A stretch of 64,000 nucleotides of DNA from Scilla litardierei. Taxonomy: Eukaryota > Streptophyta > Magnoliopsida > Asparagales > Asparagaceae. Numbering within the stretch: the stretch's first letter is position 1; every line of letters starts with the position of its first letter. Where the stretch lies: positions 48,053,987-48,117,986 of the forward strand of contig CM061142.1 in the NCBI GenBank assembly GCA_030789695.1. Reading direction: 5' to 3'. A model generated the notes under the pieces. The model saw only the letters and a list, made by a program, of their open reading frames with translations, was not told where the DNA came from and did no database searches. The position numbers and the translations under genes are program-made. Shown here one piece after another: positions 1 through 12,210 of this stretch.

Positions 1-10
1 TATTGAATAT

Positions 11-399
11 ACAATCGACTGTCCATTGGATCAGTCGACTGTCCATTGGATCAGTCGACTGTCTATGCTGCAACAGTTGTCTGGCTGTGAGCCAATTTGT
101 TGACTCAGCTCTCTGGAAATTCTCAGGGTATTTGACAGTCATCTGTATAAGGATTTACAGTCGCCTGTTCTGATTAACAGTCGACTGTTTTATTCTTATT
201 AGTCGTCTGTCCTGTTATCTCAGAAGATTTCCAGAATTCTTTAACTTATCCATCTTTCGGCCAGTCGCCTATATAAGAACTTACAATCGCCTGTTGGTTT
301 AACAGTCGCCTGTCTCTCCTTCATCAGTCGCCTGTCCACGTGGTAAGTTACCATTATGAATTCTCACCTACCCTTGCTGACTGTGCAACAGTCGACTGT
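11..399. repeat. Palindromic array, core ACAGTCGACTGT, in LTR U3
   Basis: About thirteen copies of a 12-bp perfect or near-perfect palindrome are dispersed through the U3. Examples are at 11-22, 31-42, 51-62, 135-146, 157-168, 177-188, 283-294, 302-313, 324-335 and 388-399. Variants replace the central GA with GC or CA (CAGTCGCCTGT). Spacing runs from 19 to over 50 bp. The sequence between copies is not itself a simple tandem repeat. The array lies upstream of the TATA box, so it sits in the presumed regulatory part of the LTR. Confidence 0.85.
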
Positions 400-485
400 C
401 GCGAGTGCAGATGCTATCCGTTGAGAATTTTCTCACGAATTCCAAAAGGGTTTTTGCCTAATCTGTTTTGTGGATTTGAGAAACC

Positions 486-492
486 TATATAA
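486..492 (+). promoter_or_regulatory. LTR TATA box
   Basis: TATATAA lies directly after the palindrome array and is followed by GGGCCTTC and a CT-rich leader, the usual layout at the U3/R boundary of a plant LTR. Transcription would run to the right. Assigned from sequence and position only. Confidence 0.5.
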
Positions 493-1168
493 GGGCCTTC
501 TACTGTTCCATTGAAAAGTTACCTAGGCTATTGCAAAATCTCTCACGCTTTCATTCTCAAGTTTTAAAGCTCTCAAATCCAAAGCCCTAAGAATTCCAAT
601 CTTTGATCTCTTGCTCTCCAACCTAGAACCAAAGAGTTATCTTCTAGGAATTTGGTGCAGTCAAGAGAAATGGCTTTCTCCTCTCTTCCAAGAGAGTCTC
701 CAACACACAACACACTTCTCCTTCAAGTTCTACTTCAAGGCATAGGTGATTGTAAGTGTTGCTTTCATATTTCATAACTTTCGTTATTTGAATTTGCTCT
801 CGGGTTGTGAGAGCGGTTTGCTTGCTCCCAAGTTGTGGGATTCAAGGTCAATCGATTGTATTTCAATTTCACTTATAGGGTTGCTACAAGTGGATTTTAA
901 GGGAGCCTCAAGTTAGGGTTCTAACTTGAGTATCCGGAGGTATCCGGGTGGAAGGGACGTAGGATTACCGGGAACAATTCGGGAAGTGACTTGGGTAATT
1001 CGAACCCTTGAATCATCTCTGCATTTGCGTGTGTTTCATTTTGGGTTTAATTTCTATTCCACATTATTTTGTTGGATTGCATTTAAATTGGTGTAACTAT
1101 CTTTTTAAATTGCATAAACACTATTCAACCCCCCTTCTAGTGTTTTCCCCATAGACAGGATCCTTACA

Positions 1169-2358
1169 TACTTTTCATAGAAAACACATCAAGCTTCACG
1201 CATTGATTGCCTAAACTTGGAGTACTGCTTTGTTATCTGCTATCACTTCTAATTGCATGAAAATGTACGCTCAACTTTCCGGTTGATTGAATGTATGCCT
1301 TTTTGATATGACTGTATTAGTTTACTTTCTAAAATCAAACTGAGTAGATTACATTACACTGCTGAAATTTGTCGTACACATACAAAAGAGTGAACTGAGC
1401 GTTGCATATTTTTCTTTCTCCACATATCTTGAACATCATTTCTATACTTAAAATCATTCGTGAATCTCCCTTTGGCGAACCTTATATTGGCATCCTCCCC
1501 ATGCTAAAAGGTCCAAGCTCCATTACCCCAAAATCAAAAGTGAAATACATGCATACCCTTCCATCTCTGATTTGGGATTATTATTGTGTATATTCCTTTT
1601 ATAAAAAAACAAAAAATAATAAAAAAACAAAAAGAAAGAAAAAAAGAGAAGAAAAAAGAGAAAAGAAAAAAAAAGGAAAAAAGGAGAAGTTCATTGGTGT
1701 ATACGCAATCCTTCCTTCCTTCTTTCTTTTTTCTTATTTCACCTCTATTCTTATAGAGCTTCAAAAAATGGGAAAACCCGTATTGTTCTATTTGATGCCA
1801 CCTCGCTTCTGGATAAGCTTGGAGAAGGGGATCTGATGATGTGTGAGAGAGTGACCACTTATATGTGCATGACGACCTAAGCTAGGTAATTTTTGATACT
1901 TAGGGAGATTACTAGAGTATAACGAAGCCTATGAAATGAATGTTTGGCATGCACTTGATGAATACCATTTCTTTCTATTCTTATCGCTTTATAATATGTG
2001 ATACATCGTATACTCCAAGTGGAAAGCGATCAATTGAAAAGTGTGCAATCTATGATTACGTATATCACTTTGAATGCCTTAGAAGATGCTAATTCTAGAA
2101 TAAATTCATTCTTCATATCGTTTTGATGTTCTCGGTTTCTATATCGAATGCACTTATATATGATGTGATATCGAGTTAAAAATCTTTGGCATGTTTTATT
2201 CATCGTGCGCAATTTGAGTAAGCAACTCCATGTCCTGAGAAGATGATCTAGCACTTCTCTCTTCGCTCTCTTTTCTATCTTTCCTTTTTCATTTCTTCCT
2301 TGTTTTTATCCACCGGGTTCGTCGTTTTACTCATCTTCCTCGAGGACAAGTAAGAGGC
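1169..2358 (+). other. 3' untranslated interior of an Athila-type element (upper part unassigned)
   Basis: No coding domain is recognisable. From roughly 1400 the stretch resembles the long non-coding region before the 3' LTR of Athila-type elements. It ends with CTCGAGGACAAGTAAGAGGC followed by a polypurine tract, a common ending in that group. The boundary with the copia LTR fragment lies somewhere after 1168. The short open frames here are in low-complexity or AT-rich DNA and look fortuitous. Confidence 0.4.
1601..1689. repeat. Purine-rich (A/AG) tract
   Basis: About 90 bases are almost purely A with interspersed G and a few C or T (AAAAAAAC, AAAGAAAG, GAAAAAAGAG). It is long enough to give fortuitous open frames on both strands (K/E/R-rich and F/S-rich). 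It looks like an expanded simple sequence within the retroelement interior. Confidence 0.75.
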
Positions 2359-4247
2359 AAGCTTGGGAGATTTAGATCGGTCTATATTTTACACCTTTTT
2401 TCTGCATGTTTGCATATCATTTTGATCGCCCTTATCACGTTGTTCACGATTATTCGACGATATCACGGTGTTTTTCACTATTTCTTGTTGTTATCGGATT
2501 TCAGGAAATATGGAGCGATTTGGAGCATAAATGAGATCAAGGGACTTGCACGTATACCAAAGCATCGCCCATGGCCCTATCGAAGAGCTAGCAGCGTTAG
2601 AGGATGAGCAGAAGAAGAAGAAGTTCAACAGAATCGACAAGGAAGCAAGGAGGAGAAGATATGACTCCAGAAACAGGCCACTCAACCGAGTACGCAGTCC
2701 ACTCGACCGAGTGAAGGAATGTACTCGGCCGAGTACAACTGATACGAAAGTGCCTGGAGTCACAGCCACTCGACCGAGTGAATGATCCCACTCGGCAGAG
2801 TGGAGAACTCCACTCGGCAGAGTGGAGAACTCCACTCGCCCGAGTGAGTCAGAGCTTTCTGAAGGAAAACACGCCAAACTCTCTGGAATTCTGGAGAGCA
2901 CAGCAGAAGACTCACTCGACCGAGTGAGGAAGCCTACTCGGCCGAGTGGAGAACTCCACTCGCCCGAGTGAATCAGAGACTTCTGAAGGAAAATACGTCA
3001 GACTCTCTGGAATTCTCGGGAGCACAGCAGAAGACTCACTCGACCGAGTGTCAAACTCCACTCGGCCGAGTGGCACAAAGTGCCAAGAAGACCGGATCCC
3101 CGACTTCTCTGTTTTATTTGGGTCTGTCACTCGGTCGAGTGACATTTTCATTCGGTCGAGTGGTGCAGTCTGCCTGTGTCGAGAGCTAGGGTTCTGGGCT
3201 GCGCCAAGGGCAAGTCTGTCAGGATTTTTGGCCTTTTTTGGCTTGTATTTAAGCCTAGTTTTCATCCTCGTTTGGGGGGGGGACCAGAAAAAAGATTTTA
3301 GGATTTTCTAATTGTAATATCAGATTGGGAGATTGAAAAACTCAGATCTGGTTTGTTCTTTTAATTGAAATTTTGTACTTTTATGAATTGCTTTCTTCCA
3401 ACTATGAATTTCTATATATTTTATTCATTGATCTTGTTATTACTTTGATGGATTGTGAGTAGATCCGTTGCTCTAGGGCATGGGGATGAACCCTATGGAT
3501 CTAATTTTAGAATTGTGATGAACGAATTTATTTATTGCTAGAATTGATAGAAGGTTTGGTTGTGATTGATTTATTACGGATAGCTAGGAATTTCTATCGA
3601 TTTGGAGTTGGCAAGAGATTGGATTCCGATCGATGGGAAGGCCTAGATATTCGATTTATGCTTATAATTGAGATTCACTAGACTTGGTTTGCAAGAGATT
3701 GGACCAAAGCTAGGGTTTTTATTATAAATCTATATCCATATTTGTTTGCAAGAGATTGGACGAATACGAACTATCACAACCTAGATTGTAACTGGAGTTT
3801 GCATGAGAGTTGGCTTGAGGAGCGATTGAACGATGATGTCGATCCTAAAGCTAGTGGCTTAGGTTAGGGTTTGCATGAGAGTGGGCCCTAACCTAGGTTG
3901 CTATAGACTGGCAATAGCACAAGAGCGTGAGCTTGGTTCTCTATTTAGTTACGACTAGTCACCTAAATTCAAGTCTTGCAACCTTAAGATTCGCTAATCA
4001 CAGAGATAAATGATGATCTGTAGTGGGGATTCCCTAGACCTAGACGCCTCTATTATATTGAATTTGGATTGTCGATTGAACGACTGTGGCAACAACACCT
4101 TACAAACCATCCTTCCACCAATAGCTTAGTGATAAAGAGAGAGTACCGTCATTAGTCCTCCTCGTGTTCGATACCTGCTCGCCACCACACCATGCGCTTG
4201 CGGTAAGACTACGACTGCCTCCCAGGTGTGTATCCGGAGGCCGATCA
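2359..4247 (+). mobile_element. Polypurine tract and 3' LTR, Athila-type Ty3-gypsy
   Basis: AAGCTTGGGAGA at 2359-2370 is a polypurine tract, and the LTR starts near 2373. The LTR ends about 4247 with GGCCGATCA, aligned to the end of the minus-strand copy at 32303, where a primer site directly follows. Its first third matches the minus-strand copy at 59411-60269 (shared ATTTTACAC near the start, then a CTCGRCCGAGTG array). Its last part matches 32303-33215, including TAGTGGGGATTCCC-like and TACCGTCATTAGT blocks. A TATA-like GTATTTAAG lies near 3244. The 5' LTR and coding region are absent. Confidence 0.65.
2679..3163. repeat. Palindromic array, core CACTCGRCCGAGTG, in LTR U3
   Basis: At least fourteen 14-bp palindromes of the form CACTCG-NC-CGAGTG occur, for example at 2679, 2700, 2721, 2767, 2789, 2811, 2833, 2913, 2935, 2957, 3037, 3059, 3128 and 3150. 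Spacing is often exactly 22 bp. Part of the array is a 124-bp tandem duplication (2833 repeats at 2957, 2913 repeats at 3037). The array precedes the TATA-like motif, as in the unrelated LTR at the left edge of the window. Confidence 0.9.
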
Positions 4248-4559
4248 TAAACCGTCTACTGTATAAACTTAAGGGGTTTCTATGTTCATATTAGACCACA
4301 CATTTGAATCTCATCCAAATAATTCATTGGTCCCTTGGAATACATAATTTATGTCTTGTCTGGATCTCATCCAGCTCATCATACCTTACAAGAATAATTT
4401 AAATAAGTTACTGGTCATTTTATTCGATTCATATTCATTTCTGATAAAGTGTCAAAATCTTTGACCACTTTGTCAAAACATATGTTCCAGTCCCTTGATG
4501 CCTCGCATGTATTTTATTCACTCCCACCGACCTTGAAAACTCTCAGGCCAATTCATATA

Positions 4560-4720
4560 AGTTTGTTATTCTAATCATATTTAGAAAAACAGAATATAAA
4601 TGAATGCTCCAGTTTTCATGGTTATAATGAGCATTCACATCGAGTTCAGTCCGAGTAGATATGTACACATCTGCTGGCGAGACAGTTTCATCATAATCCG
4701 TTTATAGGGGTTAGGATGAA
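4560..4720 (-). pseudogene. Copia reverse transcriptase remnant
   Basis: On the minus strand this translates to a stretch starting DYDETVSP, matching the conserved copia RT motif DYDETFSPV. About 30 residues later AHYNHENW corresponds to the AAYYDYEIWQ region. The residues between and after (where DVKTAFLNG is expected) have drifted strongly, so this is an old non-functional copy. It lacks the catalytic palm motif within the readable part. Confidence 0.55.
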
Positions 4721-5399
4721 AAATGTTCTCAACCAACATAATTTGTACTTCACTATTTTCTTTCTGCACTAATCTTATGTCTTGAAGATTTACTTGCAGT
4801 CAATAAGAAACATTTTCTTTGGGCACATAAACTAATGTCCACACTTTATTTACGTGCACGGACCATTTCTGATTGCATCAAGTTATTAATCAGAGTCCCT
4901 ACTCTGAATTTCATCCTGGAAGTTGTCTATGCCATCATCGACTATGATGTCTAACTCGACTCTTCGTCTCACGAGACTCGAGTAATCCTTTAACTTCCTA
5001 ACGATTGATTTAATGAATATCTTATTGATAAGGTCCTCATAGAACCTTATCAAAACCTAGGCGTTACTATCTGGGCTTAACCCAGAGGGAGGATTGTAAC
5101 TCAGAGTCACTTGCCATGCATCAAACCATGTCTAACAAAGTGCAATTCATGCTCTCTAACACATCGATGTGTTAAGAGACTTGACCTGAGAGAATATTAT
5201 ATTTTTTTAATTTACGCAAGATTTATACAGCTAAGTATTCGACTTTTCGATCTGATCGAAGCAGTTCAAACACTTCTGTCATTATGTTATCTATTTTATC
5301 AGACTTATGTTTCAGCAAGAACACATGTCGTAATAAAATAATAACAACTTATCCTGGCTAACTTAGACTTGGGTCCGGGTACATCTATATGTACGAGAA

Positions 5400-5510
5400 T
5401 ATGAGTTCAACTTCTCCCACTGTCTTACAGAAGGAGTTTCGGCCATCATACCTTTGAGACAAGAGTCACAAGTGTCTATAGACTTCATAATACGAAAGGT
5501 CAGACCCCTC
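5400..5510 (-). pseudogene. Copia integrase zinc-finger remnant
   Basis: The minus strand reads SIDTCDSCLKGMMAETPS, which matches the second half of the copia GAG-pre-integrase zinc finger (consensus like SFDTCEPCLLGKMTKTPF). The order relative to the RT remnant at 4560-4720 is right for a minus-strand pol. Stops and frame changes on both sides show decay. Confidence 0.55.
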
Positions 5511-7707
5511 TTTATGTGACTTGTGAAGCTTAGTCTCTTTGGTACGGCCTAGTCTATTTTTCCATATAAGTTTTGTTATGATCTTGCGTATTCATGTATT
5601 AACATTTAATACATTATCGTTATACAAATTACTCACATAAAACATTGCTTCAGAAGCAAGGTGACGACATTCGTCAAAAAAGTGTTTGACATCATACATG
5701 GTCCAAGAAACAACAATTGTTCCTTTTTTCCAGCATGTAGACAATCTATTTCTTTTGTATAACGGTTATCCTGAAACCGTGACATCAAATATATCACATT
5801 TTCAGTTCCTCCTACTTATGCCTTTACTAATAGTAAATAAAACTATCTTTCTCAATTGACTTTCATTAGTGCCTTCTTTATTTTCTAAATCTCATTTAGA
5901 TATTATACGAACCAACAAAATTACTAGCTGTGCAAGCACCTAACGTATCCAAACACTTGAGCTTCACAACCTTGAGTTGACTCAACAAGTTGCTTGACTC
6001 AAGATCTGATTTGGATACATGGTCTTATACCACTCATGCACACATCTTCGAATCAAACAGTTTGATCGAAGTTTCGAACCTTGCGGATCGAAACCGTTTT
6101 CCATACAACCTTGAGTTGACTCAATAAATTGTATGGAGAAACATACGTTGAACATCAGTATGTTCAAGTTGCCCCTTATGGAGGCGAGTGACAGGTAGCG
6201 TGCATTAATTTGTTAGACCCTGAACTTAAGGAAATTATTGTCCTTAAACCTGTGCTTTAAGAATGTCATTTAATGTCAATGAGAACATAGTTTAGTCTAT
6301 CAATTAGAATTTGAGTTGATACCATTAACCAACTATTTGGACCAATTAACTTATTCTCTTAGAATATTATGTTTTTGATTCCATTGGTAAACATAGAACT
6401 ATCCTAGTTTAGCATGTGTTCAATATTAAATATAGATAGAATTGTGTTTATCTAACTATATCCTCCCACTATATTAGCGATCATTTTAAGCCATAATAAT
6501 GAATGATTTAATTAAATTAAATTAATGGGAAAGAGATCCAACCACACTGAGCCTTACAACCTTCAGTGTGCTCAACAAATTTTTTGACTCTGCGATTGGT
6601 AGATGACTCTTCATCAATCATATCATATATGATTCTCTTATTGATTTTTACCCCTAGCCACTTATGATCATGAGTGTGCTCATCCAAATCACAATGACTA
6701 GTCTAGTCGGACCCTTGTTTTCGTGTCTAGCTTAACTTACGTCGGTGCTCGGTGTATTCACGACACGACGGTTTGGGTCAAGTCTAGACTATATATCATG
6801 TATTGAGAAGTTGGTTTCCATACAGGGTCTATGTCATAGCTTGAGTGTGATCAACAACTATAACAAAGAACCTATAGTTGCCAACCTCTGAAACAAGGAG
6901 GGGCTACGGCTAATCTTGAAAAAGATTTTTAACATAATTGACTTAGATATAGTTGATGGCATTACATAATCATGATTCGCGTCATTGCGGTCCAGCGGAC
7001 ACGGCCAGGGAATTGACTAAGACAGGATCACTTATCCCCAGTATAGCTAGGGTGATCCAACAAACTTAGCCAAGCACATTAACCGGATCATGGTCCATTG
7101 AAGGAAACTTATCATTTATATGTGTGCCATCAACTAAAAGGCTTTTATTAAAACTGGTTAATCATATCAACTAGTTGGATCCTTAAAATTCAAAATTTTA
7201 GGATTTGTTAATAACTTTTATCAAGTCCTTCTCAACTATAGGGAATGATTTTTATGGTGTTATTCTAATCGTGTATTAGGCATTAACTCCAATGGTGAGG
7301 TTCGGCCTACACCATGAGGAGTTGGAGAAAGAGAAAGATAATGGCAAAATATTATTCCAAACACCCCCATGGGCCACTGCACCTTCACTATGCACACTAT
7401 AGTGCCCTCCTGAAACAATTTTAAATCATAGCGAAGCAATCCAAAATTATCTTATAATTATTAGACAGCTTTTAATGCTAACCTAAAAGGGTTTTCTTGT
7501 GATATCAAATAAGGAACAAGAATAACATAACCATTAGAACTAACAACTTAATTAAATCATATGAAATTAAGTGTTGGCAATAATCAATAATTATCACATA
7601 ATTATTTTATATTTCAATCAAACATAACATGCAACTTTAAAATATATCCCATAAATTTTAAGCATAATTCAAAACATACAAAATTTTATAATGTCTCTTA
7701 TCCATGT

Positions 7708-7815
7708 ATTTATGTAAGTATCTTATCCATGTATCAAGTCCACCTGGGAGCGCGAGGACGAGATGAGAGACAGATACCCTCACCTATTTATGTAAGTATC
7801 TTATCCATGTATCAA
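7708..7815. repeat. 30-bp direct repeat bracketing a chromovirus fragment
   Basis: The same 30 bases occur at 7708-7737 and 7786-7815, an exact offset of 78 bp. The 48 bp between encode the end of a chromovirus pol gene. The arrangement is a partial 78-bp tandem duplication, as made by slippage or repair, rather than a target-site duplication (which would be 5 bp here). Confidence 0.8.
7742..7795 (+). pseudogene. C-terminal tail of a chromovirus pol polyprotein
   Basis: Seventeen codons and a stop read TWEREDEMRDRYPHLFM, the typical last residues after the chromodomain in plant Tekay-type chromoviruses (compare STWENEDEMRERFPLF near 51.85 kb). Everything upstream is missing. With the polypurine tract at about 7957-7970 and the LTR from 7971, it forms the truncated 3' end of one element. 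Confidence 0.75.
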
Positions 7816-7970
7816 TGTTCTTTTGTTAATCTTGAGTGCAAAATTTTGTAGAGACAGTGGTGTAGGGTAATATGTAGAGGGGCCCTGTGAATTAGAAGTA
7901 TTTTCTTTTTAGAGTAGAACCCTTGGACTTCGAAAGTTCGAGGACGAACTTTAGTTTAAGGAGGGTAGGA

Positions 7971-10641
7971 TGTCATGGCATGTTTAGCCCTATACGGCGA
8001 CTGATACGGTAGTCCTCTACGCATGAGTAGAGGGAGTGTGATGAGTTGATAAGATGTGATATGGCGTAAATGTGGCTCTTGGCAGTTGTGTAATTCCGTG
8101 AAAAGTGTAGGGGCATTTTGGTCATTTGGCCATATGGGTGGAAGTGTGTGTAGAGTGAAGATGGGCGTGTAAAGTAGTGTCATACTTGTAAATTATGAAG
8201 GAGTGGGTTAATGTGAGAGGGGCAACTGTGAAAAGGGATGGGTTTAGTGGCATACCCGTAAATTCTTAGAAAGGCCAGGTGCAAAACGTTCTTTTTGACT
8301 AAAACTGCTGTACGTACATACTTAAGTTGTGTGTGTATAAAGTAATGGCAAATTTGTAAATACTTGAAACTTGAGAGGTAATTTTGGAAGTGTATTAAGG
8401 TCATTTTAGCCTATGCATGCTTATCCTAAGAGGATTCTTGGGCTAGATATTTTCTTTAGAAAATTCTACTCCTTTCTTTCACTTTCTTCTCTTTTCTTCT
8501 CTTTTCTATTTCTTCCCTCTTCTTCCTAGGGTATGGCCGAAATTTTCTCCCCCTTTCCCCTCCATCAACACTCCAAAACCTTAATTTCACTTCCAAAAAA
8601 ATCAAGAAAACCCGTAGCTTCCAAGAGAAAGAAAGGTGGAAAGAAGAGAAAGAGAACAGAAGGAGGAGGAGGATTTCATGAGGTAGGATTCTAATCTAGG
8701 TTTGTGGATTTTTATTTAGGGTCATGAGTATGTTATGATGTTAATTATATTATTCATGTTCTTGAATTCATGTATTATGAGTGCAATAGCTCAAAAGACT
8801 CAATTTTTCTTTGTTTTTCCCTAGCAAATCACCCCCTCCTGAAAAACAGAATTCTGTATGTGTGTTTATACATCAATTTTGATTTCTGTAGTTTGAATCA
8901 CTTTCTGGAAAAAATATGTAGTTGTAGATCTTGAAGTCCTACCCCAAATTCATATACAATTTATCATATATTGAGTTCAATAAGTTGGAGAAATAATTCC
9001 ATGTTTGCAAGGTGTCTGAAATTCTGTCAAGCTGTACACAGTTTAGCAAAATGAGGATTATTACTTGCACACTCTATGGATTTTTATGATCTTGGTCTTG
9101 TTGAAATTTAAGAATTTTATCTATAAATTCATCAGAGTGCTTATATTTCGAAATTCTGGCTCCAACATGCCTAAAATTGGATTTTAATACAGGCCAAGAA
9201 TTCTGTCTGAATAACAGTTTTGACATGCTGCACCAAATAAATCACCATAAATTGCCTACTCCACATTTATGCATGAAATTTTATGGGTGAATCCATAACT
9301 ACTATATCTTCCACTTTCATTCAGTGAGTTTTTCCAATTCACAACAGAAATTGATTAAATCAGCTGATTATGTAGATGTGCTTGCAATTTCAGCAAGCTG
9401 GATTATTTTGAATGAAGTTGAAACTTGGGTAATTGCTAATTTTCCATACCAATCTATATGAATGATGTTGATATCTATAAGAAATTTCATACATGCTATT
9501 GTTGCTAAGTTTCAATGTTGTGACAATGTTAATTTTATGACGCACGCCACACGTTTGTTAAAATACCCAAATGAATTTGAAATTGAAGAAACTTGGGAAG
9601 TAGCTATGAGAATGTTGTGCCATGTATTACTTCATGAAATTTCATATGATCGTTGAAGAATATGACACATGATTTGTTAACTGGGATGTCTCGATCTGCT
9701 CTAAGGCGGGTGAACATCCTAATATTGGAATGGGGGAAGTTTGGGTATAACTTAACTATAAGTGGCTGGACTGAGAAGTTAGGGAAAGTGATATGTGATA
9801 TGTGATACTTATTTCCCACTCACCTTTACCGGGAGTGGAGGGGACATACGGAGGTTGTGTTATTATGTGGAGAGCCTCACTCCTGCCAGGGACGGGGGAG
9901 CTGAGAGGCCCGGCATACAGTGCACGTGTCCACTGCGTCGTGTGATATGTTCACCCCAAATTTGGGGTGAAGTCCAGGCCCTTATCTTTAGGTGATACCC
10001 ATGCTTCCAAAGAGTTACTAACGACTGCTAACTAATAAACTTTATATGTGAAGTTGTTGGACGCTTGTGTGTTGCACTTTTCACTTTGGTTGCTTGTGCT
10101 CTTATTACCTTTACACTCATAACCCCTAAATGAGTTCCCTTACCCTGGTTAGTTTCCTACTGAGTACGTTTTGACGTGCTCATTTTACTTTTCAGGTCTT
10201 GAGCAGGTGACCCCAGAGCAGAATCTCCCTCAGGAGGTTACCCGTGTGTGAGCTGACACCTTGAGGTCACTACTTTTTGGGATGTGTCCTGTAGTGTGAG
10301 TTGGGTCGTGTAGTGAGCGTGTTGTCTTTGTAGCTGTGTTATATGTTAGCGACTTGTAGCACTTCTCATGTATGTACTTGAGTCAGTTCACTTTGTACTT
10401 GATGATGGTGTGTGGTACACTCTTTGGTTATGTAGTTCTGTGGATATGTACTCTCTGTGATAGTAATATGTGTTGCTTCTTTCTTTATATATCTGTGATG
10501 TATGATCCCAGCATTCACAGTGGCATGCTTATTATGTTTCTCTATTCACGCTTGGTGCTATACCGCGGCTTGTCAAGCTCCATCCTCCCTTCCCATGGGT
10601 TGTGTTGCCTTATAAAGTATTTGTGGGAATGGGACGTGACA
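7971..10641 (+). mobile_element. 3' LTR of a Tekay-type Ty3-gypsy chromovirus (2671 bp)
   Basis: The LTR begins TGTCATGGCATG and ends GGGACGTGACA, giving TG...CA termini with a short inverted repeat. It is preceded by GTTTAAGGAGGGTAGGA, a chromovirus polypurine tract, and by the residual pol tail. Only this LTR and about 230 bp of interior remain, so the 5' side was deleted. On the right it abuts a Tat LTR end at 10642, which suggests it had inserted into that LTR (expected duplication CTTTC, other copy lost). No reading frame of interest exists inside. Confidence 0.75.
10162..10250 (+). promoter_or_regulatory. Hairpin and splice-acceptor-like site inside the Tekay-type LTR
   Basis: GAGTACGT at 10162-10169 pairs with ACGTGCTC at 10174-10181 (one G-T pair, loop of four). 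It is followed by ATTTTACTTTTCAG, which resembles a 3' splice site, then an open stretch rich in E/Q ending in TGA near 10251. The layout parallels the hairpin and acidic micro-ORF in the LTRs at 38682-38820 and 56908-57047. Confidence 0.35.
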
Positions 10642-10832
10642 CTTTCCAAACTCGAGCAATCGACGTACAAGCAGATCGAGGGTCAATCGAGCACATCATC
10701 ATCATTTACCACCATCACTCGACCCAGGTTCTTCCAACCTAGGGTCCCAATCCATCTGCTGACGAGGCTTCGACTCAGTATCAAGAGCCTATGTCCGCTT
10801 AATAATTGTCTCGGTCAATTTTGGCCTTAACA
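10642..10832 (+). mobile_element. 3' end of a Tat-type LTR
   Basis: The segment ends TCAATTTTGGCCTTAACA. It is a diverged copy of the reverse complement of 26207 to about 26400, sharing CTTTCCAA, CACTCGACYC, GGTTCTT and the same terminus. No TGGCGCC primer site follows, so it is a solo or truncated LTR. Its left part was replaced by the Tekay-type LTR. Confidence 0.65.
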
Positions 10833-12210
10833 AGTTGAGTGTGGATGTGCCCATAGCCGTTAAGATTTTGATCTAGGGTTTGTGTGCCCAAAAGAAAACA
10901 TACCCGACGGCGGAGAACTCCTACCGCTTATATAGAGCTTGCGAGTGGAATATGCCACGTGGAAGGCTATAAATTCCCTGGCGTAAATGTCTCCTACCAA
11001 TCTGATGAGTGGTCAGATATTGCAAGGAGTCATGGAGTACGTCAGTGGATAATGCACGCAATAAAAGCCACATAACAACATGCAAAGAGTGTGTGGTTGG
11101 TTCTCCTGAGATTGCGCCACATGGAGTAGGCGAAGCTAACCAATCAAGCAAGAGCTTAGGTCGATAAGCTGAAAAGGCCGACCTCGATTGGTGAGATTGT
11201 CCCTATAGAGTTGAGCTGAGCTAAGATGATGTCATGTTGGGCTTGTCTCTCAGGCTGGTTTACATCTGACACACTGGACCGGGCCCCCACTACAGGTGGG
11301 CCCAAGCGAAAACTAGTATCTACATTGTCCATTTTTCACTTATATAAATATCGACGGCAATGTATTTAGAGATTTGATAACAAAGTTGGAAATGTGTTGT
11401 AGCTAGAGCAAGCATATGATTGGAGCCTACTGTCAAAAATTCAAGCCAATATAGCACACTACCTATGCTTGTTCTTTTGAACTTTTTACTCATTTGGATG
11501 TGCATGATTGCTTTCTTAATTTTTCAAAAAGACTGGCGCGGGATACATTGGATATTCTAGATCCATCCAAAGAGATAAGAAAAAACAAAGCCCACTATTA
11601 GGCCCACAGCTATGATTTCAGTTCTATATCGTCCAAGTTCTTTTAACCATTGAGATTCAGCCTTAAAAAGTTCAAGCAAGAGCCCCGCCCATTTTAGGGA
11701 TTAGGGTTAACAACTTAACTAGATTGGCCCATTTCTGGCGGCACAAATTCTTACACTCGTCATGCCTATGAATTAAAAGGCCGAATGCTACTTGGCGAGC
11801 AGGACACAACATAGGTGTATGAGAAATCTTAGACAAGCGTCAGGCATTGCATTGTATGTTACACAAGCGTGCAGACGGATCGGTTGGATCCTTGTCTCTT
11901 CCTTCATGAGAGGCAAGGGATCGAGGCCCATGGACGTCTTAAAATATTTTCCGATGTATCAAAAAAAATTGCCAGCCCTTCTATTTGACCATGGTATTTC
12001 TTGTTATAAAACATGTGTCAGTTACAGTCTCATTTAATTTAACCACACTGCTATATAATGCAACACTGAGGATTGCTCTAAAACTATTGTCTGTAAACAG
12101 AGTATTATTATTTCTACCAAAAATAGGAAATTATTATTTGGCGGTTGGATTTTAGTGTATATACCTTATTATATATTATACGATTGATGGATGTTTTTGG
12201 ATGGTGTTGT

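Larger units (their letters stand above)
1..1168 (+). mobile_element. Ty1-copia LTR fragment, SIRE/Maximus-like
   Basis: The right part reads like the end of a long copia LTR: a TATA box, a transcribed CT-rich leader, a run of pyrimidines before TCTAGTGTTTTCC, and a terminus GATCCTTACA ending in the canonical CA at 1168. The left end lies outside the window, so the 5' TG is not seen. No TGGTATCA primer site follows at 1169, so this is a solo LTR, a 3' LTR or a truncated copy. The lineage name rests on the layout of the LTR end and is an inference. Confidence 0.65.
4248..7707 (-). mobile_element. Ancient, highly decayed Ty1-copia body
   Basis: No long open frame survives. Translation of the minus strand shows pol traces in the expected order: an integrase zinc-finger region near 5.4-5.5 kb and a reverse transcriptase motif near 4.6-4.7 kb. 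DNA at 5.6-7.7 kb would then be gag, leader or LTR, but I recognise nothing specific there. Related blocks near 5950-6000, 6110-6140 and 6545-6590 (CTTCACAACCTTGAGTTGAC or a close variant) hint at internal duplication. Treat the limits as approximate. Confidence 0.45.

Noticed and set aside
1402..1836. Frame of 144 codons over the purine tract
   Set aside because: Its middle is K/E/R simple sequence and the opposite strand is equally open; no conserved domain.
10955..10974. G-box CCACGTGG and CTATAAAT as a possible host promoter
   Set aside because: No coding region or transcript-like structure follows within 2 kb; short motifs of this kind occur by chance.
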